A stretch of DNA of 64,000 bases. Source: G963663315 sp965116335 (GTDB lineage: Bacteria > Pseudomonadota > Gammaproteobacteria > Arenicellales > Poriferihabitantaceae). Where the stretch lies: the NCBI GenBank assembly GCA_965116335.1, contig OZ220677.1, positions 992,001 to 1,056,000 on the forward strand. Reading direction: 5' to 3'. Positions 8,764 through 16,271 of the stretch are shown piece by piece (within the stretch, counting starts at the first letter, position 1; each line of letters begins with the position of its first letter). The translations under genes were made by a program, and so were the position numbers. A model generated the notes under the pieces. It saw nothing but the letters and a program-made list of their open reading frames with translations, did not search any database and was not told the origin of the DNA.

Positions 8764-9123
8764 TTAAACATCCTGTTGCGTGTTTATGTATGCCTGGGCT
8801 TCCTTGTGCAAGGCCGCTTCTGCAAACTCATTCATGCTTTTTGCATGACTCAGTTCAGTCGCTAATGCAATCTCTGCATGTATCTCCGGATTGATCCGCA
8901 ACATCAACTTTCCGGAAAACGCTTTTTGCGCCCGTTTCCCGATACGCCTGCAATGCGCCAGATAATCATCGACCGCTTCAATGAACGCTGCTTTAAGACC
9001 TTCAACCGTATCCGATTCAAACACGACTATATCGGTAATGCCCGCCAAACGGCCTACAAAAACATCGCTGTCTGCTTCAAATTGGATATTTGCGTAATAG
9101 CCTTTATACGTTAGATTATTCAT
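8764..9123 (-). CDS. hicB: HicB-family antitoxin
   Basis: A 119-residue antitoxin of the HicAB type. The N-terminal half has the partial RNase-H-like HicB fold (Y-Y-A-N-I-Q-F-E-A-D-S-D, then V-F-V-G-R-L-A-G-I, then F-E-S-D-T-V-E-G-L). The C-terminal part has a ribbon-helix-helix-like segment (L-R-I-N-P-E-I-H-A-E-I-A), the usual DNA-binding module of HicB. Its start codon overlaps the stop of the toxin gene by 4 bp, giving the hicA-hicB order typical of this system. It is expected to neutralise the toxin and autorepress from the palindrome at 9394-9413. Confidence 0.88.
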   Translation of the reverse strand: MNNLTYKGYYANIQFEADSDVFVGRLAGITDIVVFESDTVEGLKAAFIEAVDDYLAHCRRIGKRAQKAFSGKLMLRINPEIHAEIALATELSHAKSMNEFAEAALHKEAQAYINTQQDV

Positions 9124-9374
9124 GGTTTGATACCGGTCAGTTCCAAATATTCGCGCACCAAACGGACGACATACGGTTTGGTTTCTTTTTGCGGGTGCGG
9201 TCGATGAAAAACCGCAGTATGTCCTTTACAGTCAAACTTTACCCTTGAACCACTACCATCCGTAACAACGCAACCTGCAGCAATTAATAGCGCTTCTATT
9301 TTTGCCCATTCAATATTCTTTGGTACAGGCGTTGAAAAAATAGCAGCGAGTGTTTTCTTCTGCTTGCTGTTCAT
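9120..9374 (-). CDS. hicA: HicA-family mRNA interferase toxin
   Basis: An 84-residue HicA toxin with a dsRBD-like fold. The conserved region reads I-E-W-A-K-I-E-A-L-L then G-S-G-S-R-V-K-F, with the catalytic histidine in the F-H-R-P-H-P element near residue 60. HicA cleaves mRNA in a translation-independent way in characterised relatives. It is first in the two-gene operon and overlaps hicB by 4 bp. The gene is intact, and its length agrees with long-form HicA proteins. Confidence 0.88.
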   Translation of the reverse strand: MNSKQKKTLAAIFSTPVPKNIEWAKIEALLIAAGCVVTDGSGSRVKFDCKGHTAVFHRPHPQKETKPYVVRLVREYLELTGIKP

Positions 9375-9393
9375 TTCTTTATAATATCATAAA

Positions 9394-9413
9394 CTGCTAT
9401 CATCTGATAGCAG
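9394..9413. promoter_or_regulatory. Palindrome upstream of hicAB (putative operator)
   Basis: CTGCTATCA and TGATAGCAG are perfect 9-bp arms with a 2-base centre, 20 bp upstream of the hicA start. HicB proteins with a ribbon-helix-helix domain bind such palindromes in their own promoters, so this is the expected operator. Confidence 0.6.
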
Positions 9414-9615
9414 AAACAGCAATCTCCAAACTCGGAAGTTTTGTGGGGTTATATGCCGTTCGTTTGATTGACTGAACCGCCCCGGGTTTATCGGAGATTA
9501 ATAATCTTGAGAGGATTAGTCGATGAATCACACACATTATTAACAGTCAATGTTAAACTCCAGTAATCAGTTAGGGCTAATCACACCGGGTATTGAAACA
9601 ATGGAGGTAAAAAAC

Positions 9616-9777
9616 ATGAGTACCGTTGAACACGTCAAGGGTTCTGACATCACAGGATCATGGGTGCGTAATCTTGATATTAAGCCTGATTGCCGTTACA
9701 AAGTTTCTATAAATCTCTCCGTCGTCACACTGAACAAAAAACACTTCCCGATGGTGGAAGTCATCAAACCCTACTGA
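9616..9777 (+). CDS. Small protein of unknown function paired with the nuclease-like gene
   Basis: 53 residues from the ATG at 9616, chosen because GGAGGT at 9603-9608 sits 7 bases upstream; longer in-frame starts at 9550 and 9601 lack such a site. The product has no signal peptide or membrane segment. Its C-terminal half (D-I-K-P-D-C-R-Y-K-V-S-I-N-L) reads as a short beta-rich segment. I do not recognise a family. It ends 9 bp before the nuclease-like gene at 9787, so the two are probably co-translated, and an antitoxin or small-regulator role would fit but is only inference. Confidence 0.55.
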   Translation: MSTVEHVKGSDITGSWVRNLDIKPDCRYKVSINLSVVTLNKKHFPMVEVIKPY

Positions 9778-9786
9778 TTCTCAATA

Positions 9787-10212
9787 ATGAAAATTTACGA
9801 CGACCTGTATCCTACCCCGTGGGAATGCCTGATAGAGAGTCTGCGTGAAAGGCATTTAGTGCCGCTCCTGAACCAGCAGGGAATCCATATTGAATACACC
9901 GCCCGACGCATAAAGCGACCGGGCAGCTATGAATTTGATATTATGGCGGCAAACAACGAGGAAGTCGTGCTGCTCACAGTCAGGACGAAGTTAAAAGTAA
10001 ATGATGTCAAGGATTTTCTGGACGATTTACGGAAGATCAGCGCTCATGATAGTTACCACGATAGAGCAATCTATGGAGCGGCGGCTTGCTCGAAAGCCAC
10101 ACAGAAAGCGGTGGTCTATGCAGAAAAACATGGCCTGTTCGTCATAAGATCTACCGACGACAGCGCCAGCATCCTCAATCAGGAAGATTTCAAACCAAAG
10201 GTTTTCACCTGA
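9787..10212 (+). CDS. Nuclease-like domain paralogue without coil and with a lost E-x-K
   Basis: 141 residues aligned over the whole length with the C-terminal domain of the proteins at 6285 and 54763: L-V-P-L-L-N-Q-x-G-I, D-V-K-D-F-L and S-A-S-I-L-N-Q-E-D-F-K-P-x-x-F are shared. The coiled coil is absent. The position of the catalytic E-V-K in the paralogues reads Thr64-Val-Arg66 here, while Asp51 is kept. A PD-(D/E)XK nuclease with Thr and Arg at these positions should be inactive, so binding, inhibition or heteromer formation with the intact paralogues is a reasonable guess. It is immediately preceded by a 53-residue small gene. Confidence 0.7.
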   Translation: MKIYDDLYPTPWECLIESLRERHLVPLLNQQGIHIEYTARRIKRPGSYEFDIMAANNEEVVLLTVRTKLKVNDVKDFLDDLRKISAHDSYHDRAIYGAAACSKATQKAVVYAEKHGLFVIRSTDDSASILNQEDFKPKVFT

Positions 10213-10361
10213 AAGCCGGGTTGTCCTTGTGTGGTGTAGCTTTATGAATGCGATGCAGGGCATCCGAATGAAGAATCCCGCCCATCCCAGCGGGTTCGTG
10301 AAAAGTGAAATCATTATGGATTCCCGCTTATGCCGAAACCCATCGCACCTGGCGAAGTTTG

Positions 10362-10778
10362 TCACTTACCAGGGTCTTCTGAAGCATTTTCTATCAGTTC
10401 TTCCAAGCTTCCACGGTAGTCAATATCGGGGATGATCTGCTGTGGTTTAAACGTCACGCGATGGTGATATACATTTACATCAGTCGTTTTCAATTGTTCC
10501 GCGAAGTAGGTCACGTTATCAGACAAACCGAGAAAATGTTTTTTGTACTGGTTATGCCCGATTTTGCAGGTTACTTCTAATTGATTCTCTTGGTCCTCAA
10601 TTGAACACTTTCCTTCGATAGTCAGCATGTAGCTGTCTGTAATTCCGTTATAGAAAACGATGCGCCGGTCAATCTCGAAATTGTCCGCCGATTTGGACAG
10701 ATTACGCGACGCAATTTTCGCGTCGTCAGTGCAACTTACCAAAAAAAGCGTCGCCGCAAGTATGTATAGAATTTTCAC
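10362..10778 (-). CDS. Phage-type beta-sandwich lipoprotein
   Basis: 138 residues beginning with a GTG at 10778. The N-terminus is a lipoprotein signal with the lipobox L-V-S-C (Cys16). The body contains N-L-S-K-S-A-D-N-F-E-I followed by R-R-I-V-F-Y-N-G-I-T-D, a pattern I know from small lipoproteins encoded by many tailed phages (beta-sandwich lipoprotein family). The role in phages is unclear. Here it sits in the accessory zone without other phage genes, so it is likely cargo or a relic. The GTG overlaps the stop of a 12-codon remnant of the nuclease-like gene (G-TGA), so the gene appears to have captured that promoter. Confidence 0.65.
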   Translation of the reverse strand: MKILYILAATLFLVSCTDDAKIASRNLSKSADNFEIDRRIVFYNGITDSYMLTIEGKCSIEDQENQLEVTCKIGHNQYKKHFLGLSDNVTYFAEQLKTTDVNVYHHRVTFKPQQIIPDIDYRGSLEELIENASEDPGK

Positions 10779-10905
10779 TTGTGATCCTTTGGAGTGGGTG
10801 CGGTGGTCGTCATTTCAAGTAATTCTTTGTGTCGGGATTAGGTTCATTGTAGCAGAGTCCTACAGTGAAAAGTGATCATTTATCGGAACGCAATCAACGG
10901 TTGCG
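10775..10905 (-). pseudogene. Promoter plus 12-codon remnant of the coiled-coil nuclease gene
   Basis: Read on the minus strand, this repeats the leader of the gene at 6285 with few changes and then its first codons: ATG at 10813, giving M-T-T-T-A-P-T-P against M-T-T-T-A-T-S-P-T-P. After about 8 codons homology ends, and the frame closes at a TGA (10777-10775) that overlaps the GTG start of the lipoprotein gene. The remnant therefore supplies a promoter and a short upstream open frame to the lipoprotein. Confidence 0.8.
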
Positions 10906-11141
10906 GGAGGGCACAGAGACCACCCGGCTTGATCGTAGGGGAGGGTCTTGTACCCTCCCGCGAATGATCGAGACAGGTATCAACGGTAGCGGACAGGCAC
11001 AGAGACCTGTCCCTACGCATCGGTAATTACGGTATCCGTATGGTTGTGGATTCCCGCTTGTGCAGGAATGACGGATGGTTGGGGCGTGGGATGACGTTCA
11101 GTTACCCCCCACCCAATCCGCGAAGCAGATTGGATTCCCCC
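10906..11141. repeat. Mosaic of palindromic intergenic repeats
   Basis: Two type B units (g-t-a-g-g-g-g-a-g-g-g-t-c-t, about 10936-11020), one type A unit (GATTCCCGCTTGTGCAGGAATGACGG, about 11050-11075 with an imperfect stem), and one type C unit (ending in CCCCCTCAAGGGGGG at about 11137-11151). The last unit enters the 3' end of the AAA/PDDEXK_9 gene. No coding sequence or other feature is seen in this stretch. Confidence 0.7.
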
Positions 11142-12716
11142 TCAAGGGGGGGATGATTGGATTACCTTCACTGCTGCCAGATTCCGTTGTTGTGCACTGA
11201 ACGCTATGCCGATCAGATGGATGGGTTGGTTTTGGCTGCGGTACTTGTCGGCATAACCTTTCTCCTGTATCTGTTCAATCGCCTGTTGTGCCGTATCCTC
11301 ACTATTGCTGTCTGTATCTGACATCTTGAACTCAAATACAAATACCTGATCTCCATGCAATACCACCATATCTGCCCGACCCCGGCTGCTGGAATCCTCT
11401 ACCCGAAGGGTAAGACCAATCGTACAAAAGCAGGCATATAGCATCCCGGCATACCAGGCTTCATATCGAGCCGGACTCCGGGTGGACTGCCACTGATACG
11501 GAATCCCGGCGAAGAAGGATTGCAGACGCTCTGTGAATCCATCGAAGTCATTGGCAACCAGCAAACTGGCCAGTACCTTGCCATCATCCGCTGTTTCGAT
11601 TCTGCGTCCTGTGATATAGCCGAGCAACCCATGGTTCAGACTCTGTCGTACCTCGAAGTTCGGATAATCCAGCGTATAGAGAGTCCGTGCACCATCCCAT
11701 TCTCGTTCGACAAGGGTCAAATAACCGGTCTGGAACAACAGGGCATCAATGGTGATGTCATCTATATCGAAGGTGGAGAGTAAGTCTTCATCAGAGATAC
11801 GATTCTCCAGTTCCAGTGGACTGATTTCCCGATCCATCATGACTCGAAACAGGAAAGTCGGGGAACCGGTCTCAAACCAATGCGACTTGAACTGGCGTTT
11901 GCGGAACAACAGCAATAGATCAAATGGATTGTACAGTTTCTCTTCTCCGAGCCAGTGATAGCCGTTATACCATTTACGGATTTCATCCCGGTCAAGACCG
12001 GGTAACTCCGGGGCGAATACGGTGTCGAGGTCTTTGTCGGTATAGCCGCAGATCGTAGCAAACTCTGGATCCAGGCTGATATTGTCCAGGTTGTTGAGGC
12101 CGGAGAACAAACTCACTTTCGAGAACATACTGATGCCGGTAACGAAGACGAAGCGGACATCCCGGGCACTGTCCTTGATGATGCCGTAGAAGCCACGCAG
12201 GTAATCGCGGTTGGATTTAGCCATTTCCGGGTTATCCAGTACATCCAGAATGGGCTTATCGTATTCGTCTACCAGTACTACAGCCTGTTGGCCGGTGGCA
12301 TGGTGCAGGCGATTCAGAAGGGTCCGCAAGCGTCTGGGTGCTGACACTGAGGATTGGGCAGGTTCAAGGCCAGCCTGGCGTTCTGCAATATCCAGTTGAT
12401 CAACGATATCGCCATCAATATCATCCGGTTTGTCGTATTTCCCACCAAAGCTCAATCGCACCACGGGATACTTGACTGACCAGTCCCAGTGTTGATGGAT
12501 ATGCAACCCCTGAAACAGGGCTTCATTGCCCTCGAACAGTTCCTGTAATGTATCGATCAGCAGACTCTTGCCGAATCGGCGTGGGCGAGACAGGAAATAG
12601 AAACTGCCCATTTCGACCAGCCGCTGGATGTGTGGCGTCTTGTCGACGTAGTAGCAGTCCTGTTCCCGAATGGCGCGGAAGGACTGGATACCGATGGGGA
12701 GTTTATGGCGAATCAT
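11142..12716 (-). CDS. AAA-ATPase-like protein with C-terminal PDDEXK_9 domain
   Basis: 524 residues. The N-terminal AAA-ATPase_like domain opens with L-P-I-G-I-Q-S-F and Y-Y-V-D-K-T and has a P-loop-type S-R-P-R-R-F-G-K-S. A Walker B-like V-V-L-V-D-E-Y-D-K-P follows at about residue 145. The C-terminus holds a PD-(D/E)XK domain: R-A-D-M-V-V-L-H-G-D then V-F-E-F-K, with A-x-x-Q-I and Y-A-D-K-Y following as in the DUF1703 group. Such proteins are highly expanded in Bacteroidetes and some Gammaproteobacteria; the function is unknown, with mobile or defence roles suspected. The last few codons, including the stop, lie within a type C intergenic repeat, so the natural C-terminus may have been altered. 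Confidence 0.85.
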   Translation of the reverse strand: MIRHKLPIGIQSFRAIREQDCYYVDKTPHIQRLVEMGSFYFLSRPRRFGKSLLIDTLQELFEGNEALFQGLHIHQHWDWSVKYPVVRLSFGGKYDKPDDIDGDIVDQLDIAERQAGLEPAQSSVSAPRRLRTLLNRLHHATGQQAVVLVDEYDKPILDVLDNPEMAKSNRDYLRGFYGIIKDSARDVRFVFVTGISMFSKVSLFSGLNNLDNISLDPEFATICGYTDKDLDTVFAPELPGLDRDEIRKWYNGYHWLGEEKLYNPFDLLLLFRKRQFKSHWFETGSPTFLFRVMMDREISPLELENRISDEDLLSTFDIDDITIDALLFQTGYLTLVEREWDGARTLYTLDYPNFEVRQSLNHGLLGYITGRRIETADDGKVLASLLVANDFDGFTERLQSFFAGIPYQWQSTRSPARYEAWYAGMLYACFCTIGLTLRVEDSSSRGRADMVVLHGDQVFVFEFKMSDTDSNSEDTAQQAIEQIQEKGYADKYRSQNQPIHLIGIAFSAQQRNLAAVKVIQSSPP

Positions 12717-13100
12717 TATCCGTGTTCTTTGAGGAAGGTTTCAGCCATCATGCCACCCAATGTAATTATGTGCAAGAGTCAGCAAATCAAGTGTCAGCGC
12801 AAATCAAGGGTTTGCGCATCATTCCCCCTCAAGGGGGGAATCAAAGAAGACAAGCAGCGCAGGCTGATTTGATGGGGGGTACATCCGTCATCGCGCCTCC
12901 CTCCCGCGAATGATCGGAGCGGGTATCCTCGATACCGGGCACCCACAGAGGGGCGCCCCTACGCATTGGTAATTACGGTATCTGAATGGTTGTGGATTCC
13001 CGTTTGCACGGGAAAGACGGGTGGTGGAGAGTGATGGGTTATGATGGTGCGGGGCGCATCCGATCCGTGAACTTCCCTGATCTTATGACGAAGCGACTCA
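12717..13100. repeat. Gene-free stretch made of intergenic repeats
   Basis: Holds one type C unit near 12822-12880, a type B unit near 12890-12962 (ending g-a-g-g-g-g-c-g-c-c-c-c-t-a-c-g), and a type A hairpin near 12992-13021 (GATTCCCGTTTGCACGGGAAAG). The first about 100 bases are upstream sequence of the AAA/PDDEXK_9 gene. The open frames across this stretch are not credible genes because they are built from repeats shared with other intergenic regions. Confidence 0.7.
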
Positions 13101-13532
13101 TCACAAGAATTTGATCAAGGCGACGATCAGCCCTCCCTGGGCAATGAGTGCTGCGAACATCCATTTCAACAAATCAAACTTGGCTGCTTGGATATTACCC
13201 TTGACTGATTCAATATCAGCTTTGGTTGCCAGTCGCAGGGCTTCTATATCAGCTTTGGTTTCCTGTCGCAGAGCTTCTATATCGGCTTTGGTTTCCTGTC
13301 GCAGAGCTTCTATATCGGCTTTGGTTGCCAGTCGCAGGGCTTCGATATGGGCTTTGACCGTTTCAATATCAAACTTGACCGTTTCAATATCGGCTTTGGT
13401 GGCCAGATTGGTATTGAGCAGAGAAACTTGCTCCTCGGCCAGGGTCTCGGCCTGTTTCTCCGTAAACCCGCTCTCTGTCAGATGTTTGACAAAGCGATGG
13501 GTATCAAATGCGATGGCTGCTTGGGGGGACAT
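13101..13532 (-). CDS. DUF1640-like coiled-coil membrane protein with tandem repeats
   Basis: 143 residues from the ATG at 13532; an upstream in-frame start at 13589 is less like the family. The order is a helical head (F-T-E-K-Q-A-E-T-L-A-E-E-Q), a central coil of 11-residue units close to A-T-K-A-D-I-E-A-L-R-Q (at least five copies, also evident as 33-bp DNA repeats), and a C-terminal transmembrane helix (L-L-K-W-M-F-A-A-L-I). This is the same family as the protein at 5613-6008. Tandem units make coil length prone to change by slippage. The role in bacteria is unknown. Confidence 0.65.
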   Translation of the reverse strand: MSPQAAIAFDTHRFVKHLTESGFTEKQAETLAEEQVSLLNTNLATKADIETVKFDIETVKAHIEALRLATKADIEALRQETKADIEALRQETKADIEALRLATKADIESVKGNIQAAKFDLLKWMFAALIAQGGLIVALIKFL

Positions 13533-13589
13533 GGGCTGATTATAGGCATACTGGCGGCTCAATACAACATACCCAGCAGAAAAGCGCAT

Positions 13590-14188
13590 ATTGTTGTGGA
13601 TTCCCGTTTTTGCGGGAAAGACGAGTGGTTGGGGCGTGGGATGACGTTCAGTGACCCCCCACCCAATCTGCTTCGCACGATTGGATTCCCCGGTCTGCGG
13701 GGGGAATGATTGGACGGGTTTGGTATCACTCCACCCTTGAGGGGGAGTCCGCGATACAAGGGCGAAGCCCGCCGGGGAGCGGGTGGGGGGAATGATGTTG
13801 ATACATGAAGCGAAACGATGTTGTAGGGGAGGGTCTCCGTGCCCTCCCGCGAATGGATGGAAAGGGTATCAACGGTTGCGGGCACCCACAGAGGGGTGCC
13901 CCTACGATGACTTTAATTACGGTATCTGAATGGTTGTGGATTCCCGTTTTCACGGGAATGACGGAATGAGTACAGACCTTCATCGTAGGGGAGGGTCTCC
14001 GTGCCCTCCCGCGAATATTGAAACGGGTATCAAAGGTTGCGGGTGACCACAGAGGGTCGCCCGTGTCACTTGCCGATACAACCGATGGTGGTTGTGTTCC
14101 CCCCACCCAATCTGCTTCGCAGATTGGACTCCCCCTCAAGGGGGGAGTGATGGGTTCGGTGGGATGTGATGTTACGGGTTGCGGGCAA
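13590..14188. repeat. Dense repeat island (types A, B and C)
   Basis: About 600 bp without a credible gene. In order: type A (13600-13622), type C (13657-13710), a type C variant (13729-13795 with c-g-c-g-a-t-a-c-a-a-g-g-g-c-g-a-a-g-c-c-c-g-c), type B (13826-13912), type A (13936-13965), type B (13985-14068), type C (14100-14150). Each unit is a hairpin-capable sequence, and pairs such as 13826 and 13985 are near copies. The open frames across it are repeats read through. Confidence 0.75.
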
Positions 14189-14217
14189 TAAAAAAGCCAC
14201 CCGGAGGTGGCTTTTTT
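14189..14217 (-). terminator. Rho-independent terminator
   Basis: GCCACC (14196-14201), a four-base loop and GGTGGC (14206-14211) are flanked by A- and T-runs on both sides. It lies 24 bp past the stop of the exported protein gene at 14241 and would also terminate plus-strand transcription. Confidence 0.85.
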
Positions 14218-14240
14218 ACTTCTTCCTGATTGGATGACTA

Positions 14241-15122
14241 TCAGACGACAGGCTTGTCTGCAGCCACTGGAGCATCAGGGTCAGGTATGGCCATATCATC
14301 TGCATAGATCACCTCTACCGTGACCATGGCTGTGCCAGCTTTCATTTCCGTAATATCAGCCTCTTCTCCATCTATCGTGACTTTAGGAGCATCAGCACCT
14401 GTACCAGCACCTGTCACCGTTACCCTATATTGCTTTCTTTCTTTACGAGTGTCCGGTTCATCCCAAGTCACTTTCGCCATACCATTAGGAGCAACACTAT
14501 CACTAACCATTACTTTCACGTTAGATACAGGATCGGCACCGTAATAACCCACGGTATACGTCAATTCCCTTTTCATCTCGTCATAGTTACCGCCCTTGGC
14601 CGTTAATGTCACCATGGATTCTTCTTCACTCTCCATATCGGCAGGTGCAGTAGCCGCAGTGATCATTACATCCTGTTCTTTATCATAGTCCCTGTCATCG
14701 AACATAAGATCAACAGCAGTAACTCCATCCCCACTCACAGAAACCGTAACCAGCTCATCTGGCATGGCATTCAATGAAACCCTGACAGTTCTCACATCCC
14801 CCGCCATCAGCACTCCAAGACTGTCACCCATAAGCTGTGACGCAGGGAATGTTGACAGGTTAATCATTGGCATGGGTGCGGGCGGGTCCGTAGGAGCCAT
14901 AGTCGGTGCCATGGTAGTAGCCATCATATCGGTACCTACTGCATGAGCGGGCAGCACGATGGAATTGACGATAGGTTTGGTCCATTGTTGTGACAGGGCG
15001 GAAGCTCCGATGACGCCGGAGGTTACGCCGATGGAAGCGAGTATTTTTCTTTTGTTAGGTGATTGGATATCCTGTTGCTCTTTGGAATTGTCCAGGTTTT
15101 GTGTAAGTTTGGTATTTTTCAT
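14241..15122 (-). CDS. Exported Ser/Thr/Pro-rich protein with fibronectin-III-like domain
   Basis: 293 residues. The N-terminus is unusual for an export signal: about 23 polar residues, then K-R-K-I-L-A-S-I-G-V-T-S-G-V-I-G-A-S and W-T-K-P-I-V, ending in S-I-V-L-P-A-H-A, where cleavage after A-H-A is likely. A threonine/proline/methionine linker (T-M-A-P-T-M-A-P-T-D-P-P) follows. Then come a beta-rich Calx-beta-like region (V-S-V-S-G-D-G-V with D-R-D-Y-D) and an FnIII-like region (D-P-V-S-N-V-K-V to T-V-E-V-I-Y). No cysteine or catalytic motif is evident. Probably a cell-surface or secreted protein of unknown role. It is monocistronic, with the terminator at 14189-14217. Confidence 0.6.
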   Translation of the reverse strand: MKNTKLTQNLDNSKEQQDIQSPNKRKILASIGVTSGVIGASALSQQWTKPIVNSIVLPAHAVGTDMMATTMAPTMAPTDPPAPMPMINLSTFPASQLMGDSLGVLMAGDVRTVRVSLNAMPDELVTVSVSGDGVTAVDLMFDDRDYDKEQDVMITAATAPADMESEEESMVTLTAKGGNYDEMKRELTYTVGYYGADPVSNVKVMVSDSVAPNGMAKVTWDEPDTRKERKQYRVTVTGAGTGADAPKVTIDGEEADITEMKAGTAMVTVEVIYADDMAIPDPDAPVAADKPVV

Positions 15123-15355
15123 CGATGGTTTCCCAAATATGTAAGTTAAAATAGTTTATCAGATATTTCTGGTTAAATGCTACTCCCGGCGATCGAATCT
15201 TACAACTCCGGCAAAGTCAGCCAATACTTTTAATGTACTCAATACTAGTTACTCTTTCAGTAAGAGCGAACATTAAATTAAATTTATGTAACAGTCAACA
15301 CTTTTTTTGCATATTTTATCACAAAGATACAGATTATTGATGCGAATCGTTCAAT

Positions 15356-16207
15356 TCAGCGATAATCATAAAAACCGACGCCGGTTTTCCTGCCCAGTTT
15401 ATTCGCATCCACCATCTTAATCAATAGGGGACAGGGTCGGAATTTCGGGTCGCCCATGCCTTCGTGCAACACGCGCAGGACGGATAATACCACATCCAGC
15501 CCGACCAGGTCAGCCAGCGCCAGTGGCCCAATCGGGTGATTGGCTCCGAGTTTCATGATTTCATCAATCGCTTCGGCGGTGGCGATGCCTTCGTGCAGGG
15601 TGAAGATGGCTTCATTGATCATGGGGACGAGGATGCGGTTGGCGACGAAGCCGGGACTGTCGTTGGCCAGTACCGGGGTTTTGCCGAGACGTGTCGCTAA
15701 CTGGCGGGTGAGGTCGCAGGTCGAGTCGTCGGTTTGTAGCGCGCGGATGATTTCAACCAGTTGCATCACGGGCACGGGATTCATGAAGTGCATACCGATG
15801 ACGCGCTCCGGCCTGCTGGTCTGGGCGGCCAGTCGGGTCAGGGAGATGGATGAGGTGTTGGAGGCGAACGGGGTTTGCGGGGGGCAGACCTCATCCAGTT
15901 GTTTCAGGATTGCGGACTTGATCGCGAAATCCTCCGGCACGGCTTCGACCACGAATTGCGCCGCCGACAATGCCTGTGGAGAAGTCGTTGTGCTGATTCG
16001 TGACAGGGTATCGGATTTATCCTGTGGTTTGATCGTCTCCTTCTTCACCATTCTGTCGAGGCTTGCGTTGATTGCAGCCAGGCCGCGCTCGACGGCCGGG
16101 TTGTCGATGTCAACCAGGGTGACGGTGAAGCCTGCGGCAGCGAAAACCTGGGCAATGCCGCTGCCCATGGCGCCAGCGCCGACTACGCCGATGTTTTGTA
16201 TGTTCAA
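15356..16207 (-). CDS. 3-hydroxyacyl-CoA (3-hydroxybutyryl-CoA) dehydrogenase
   Basis: 283 residues from a TTG at 16207, chosen because GAGGT lies 5 bases upstream and the family begins about 8 residues before the dinucleotide motif. An ATG at 16282 would add 25 residues that overlap the ParA gene. The Rossmann motif G-A-G-A-M-G-S-G is next to the start, and the D-I-D that ends beta-2 follows. The catalytic region H-F-M-N-P-V-P-V-M and the signature D-S-P-G-F-V-A-N-R-I are present, as is the C-terminal domain G-P-L-A-L-A-D-L-V-G-L-D. It oxidises (S)-3-hydroxybutyryl-CoA with NAD in butanoate, PHB or fatty-acid metabolism. Its natural upstream region seems to be duplicated at 18496, on the far side of an inserted gene pair. 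Confidence 0.9.
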   Translation of the reverse strand: MNIQNIGVVGAGAMGSGIAQVFAAAGFTVTLVDIDNPAVERGLAAINASLDRMVKKETIKPQDKSDTLSRISTTTSPQALSAAQFVVEAVPEDFAIKSAILKQLDEVCPPQTPFASNTSSISLTRLAAQTSRPERVIGMHFMNPVPVMQLVEIIRALQTDDSTCDLTRQLATRLGKTPVLANDSPGFVANRILVPMINEAIFTLHEGIATAEAIDEIMKLGANHPIGPLALADLVGLDVVLSVLRVLHEGMGDPKFRPCPLLIKMVDANKLGRKTGVGFYDYR

Positions 16208-16210
16208 TTT

Positions 16211-16253
16211 TACCTCGCTGGATTGATTGTTATACAGGGCAGGCACGGGGGTC
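16211..16253. repeat. Left direct repeat flanking the ParA/AlbA_2 cassette
   Basis: The segment beginning TACCTCGC and containing GATTGATTGTTATACAGGGC is repeated, with about 4 differences over 40 bases, at 18496-18538. The two copies bracket the parA-like and AlbA_2 genes exactly, and this copy lies just upstream of the dehydrogenase start. Confidence 0.75.
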
Positions 16254-16271
16254 TGTCCCACAGGGGGAATA

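Noticed and set aside
12717..13100. Small genes in the repeat-filled gap
   Set aside because: The frames are formed from repeat types shared with other intergenic regions and have no independent support.
13347..13709. Plus-strand frames across the coil repeats of the DUF1640-like gene
   Set aside because: They result from the periodic repeats on the complementary strand and carry no family features.
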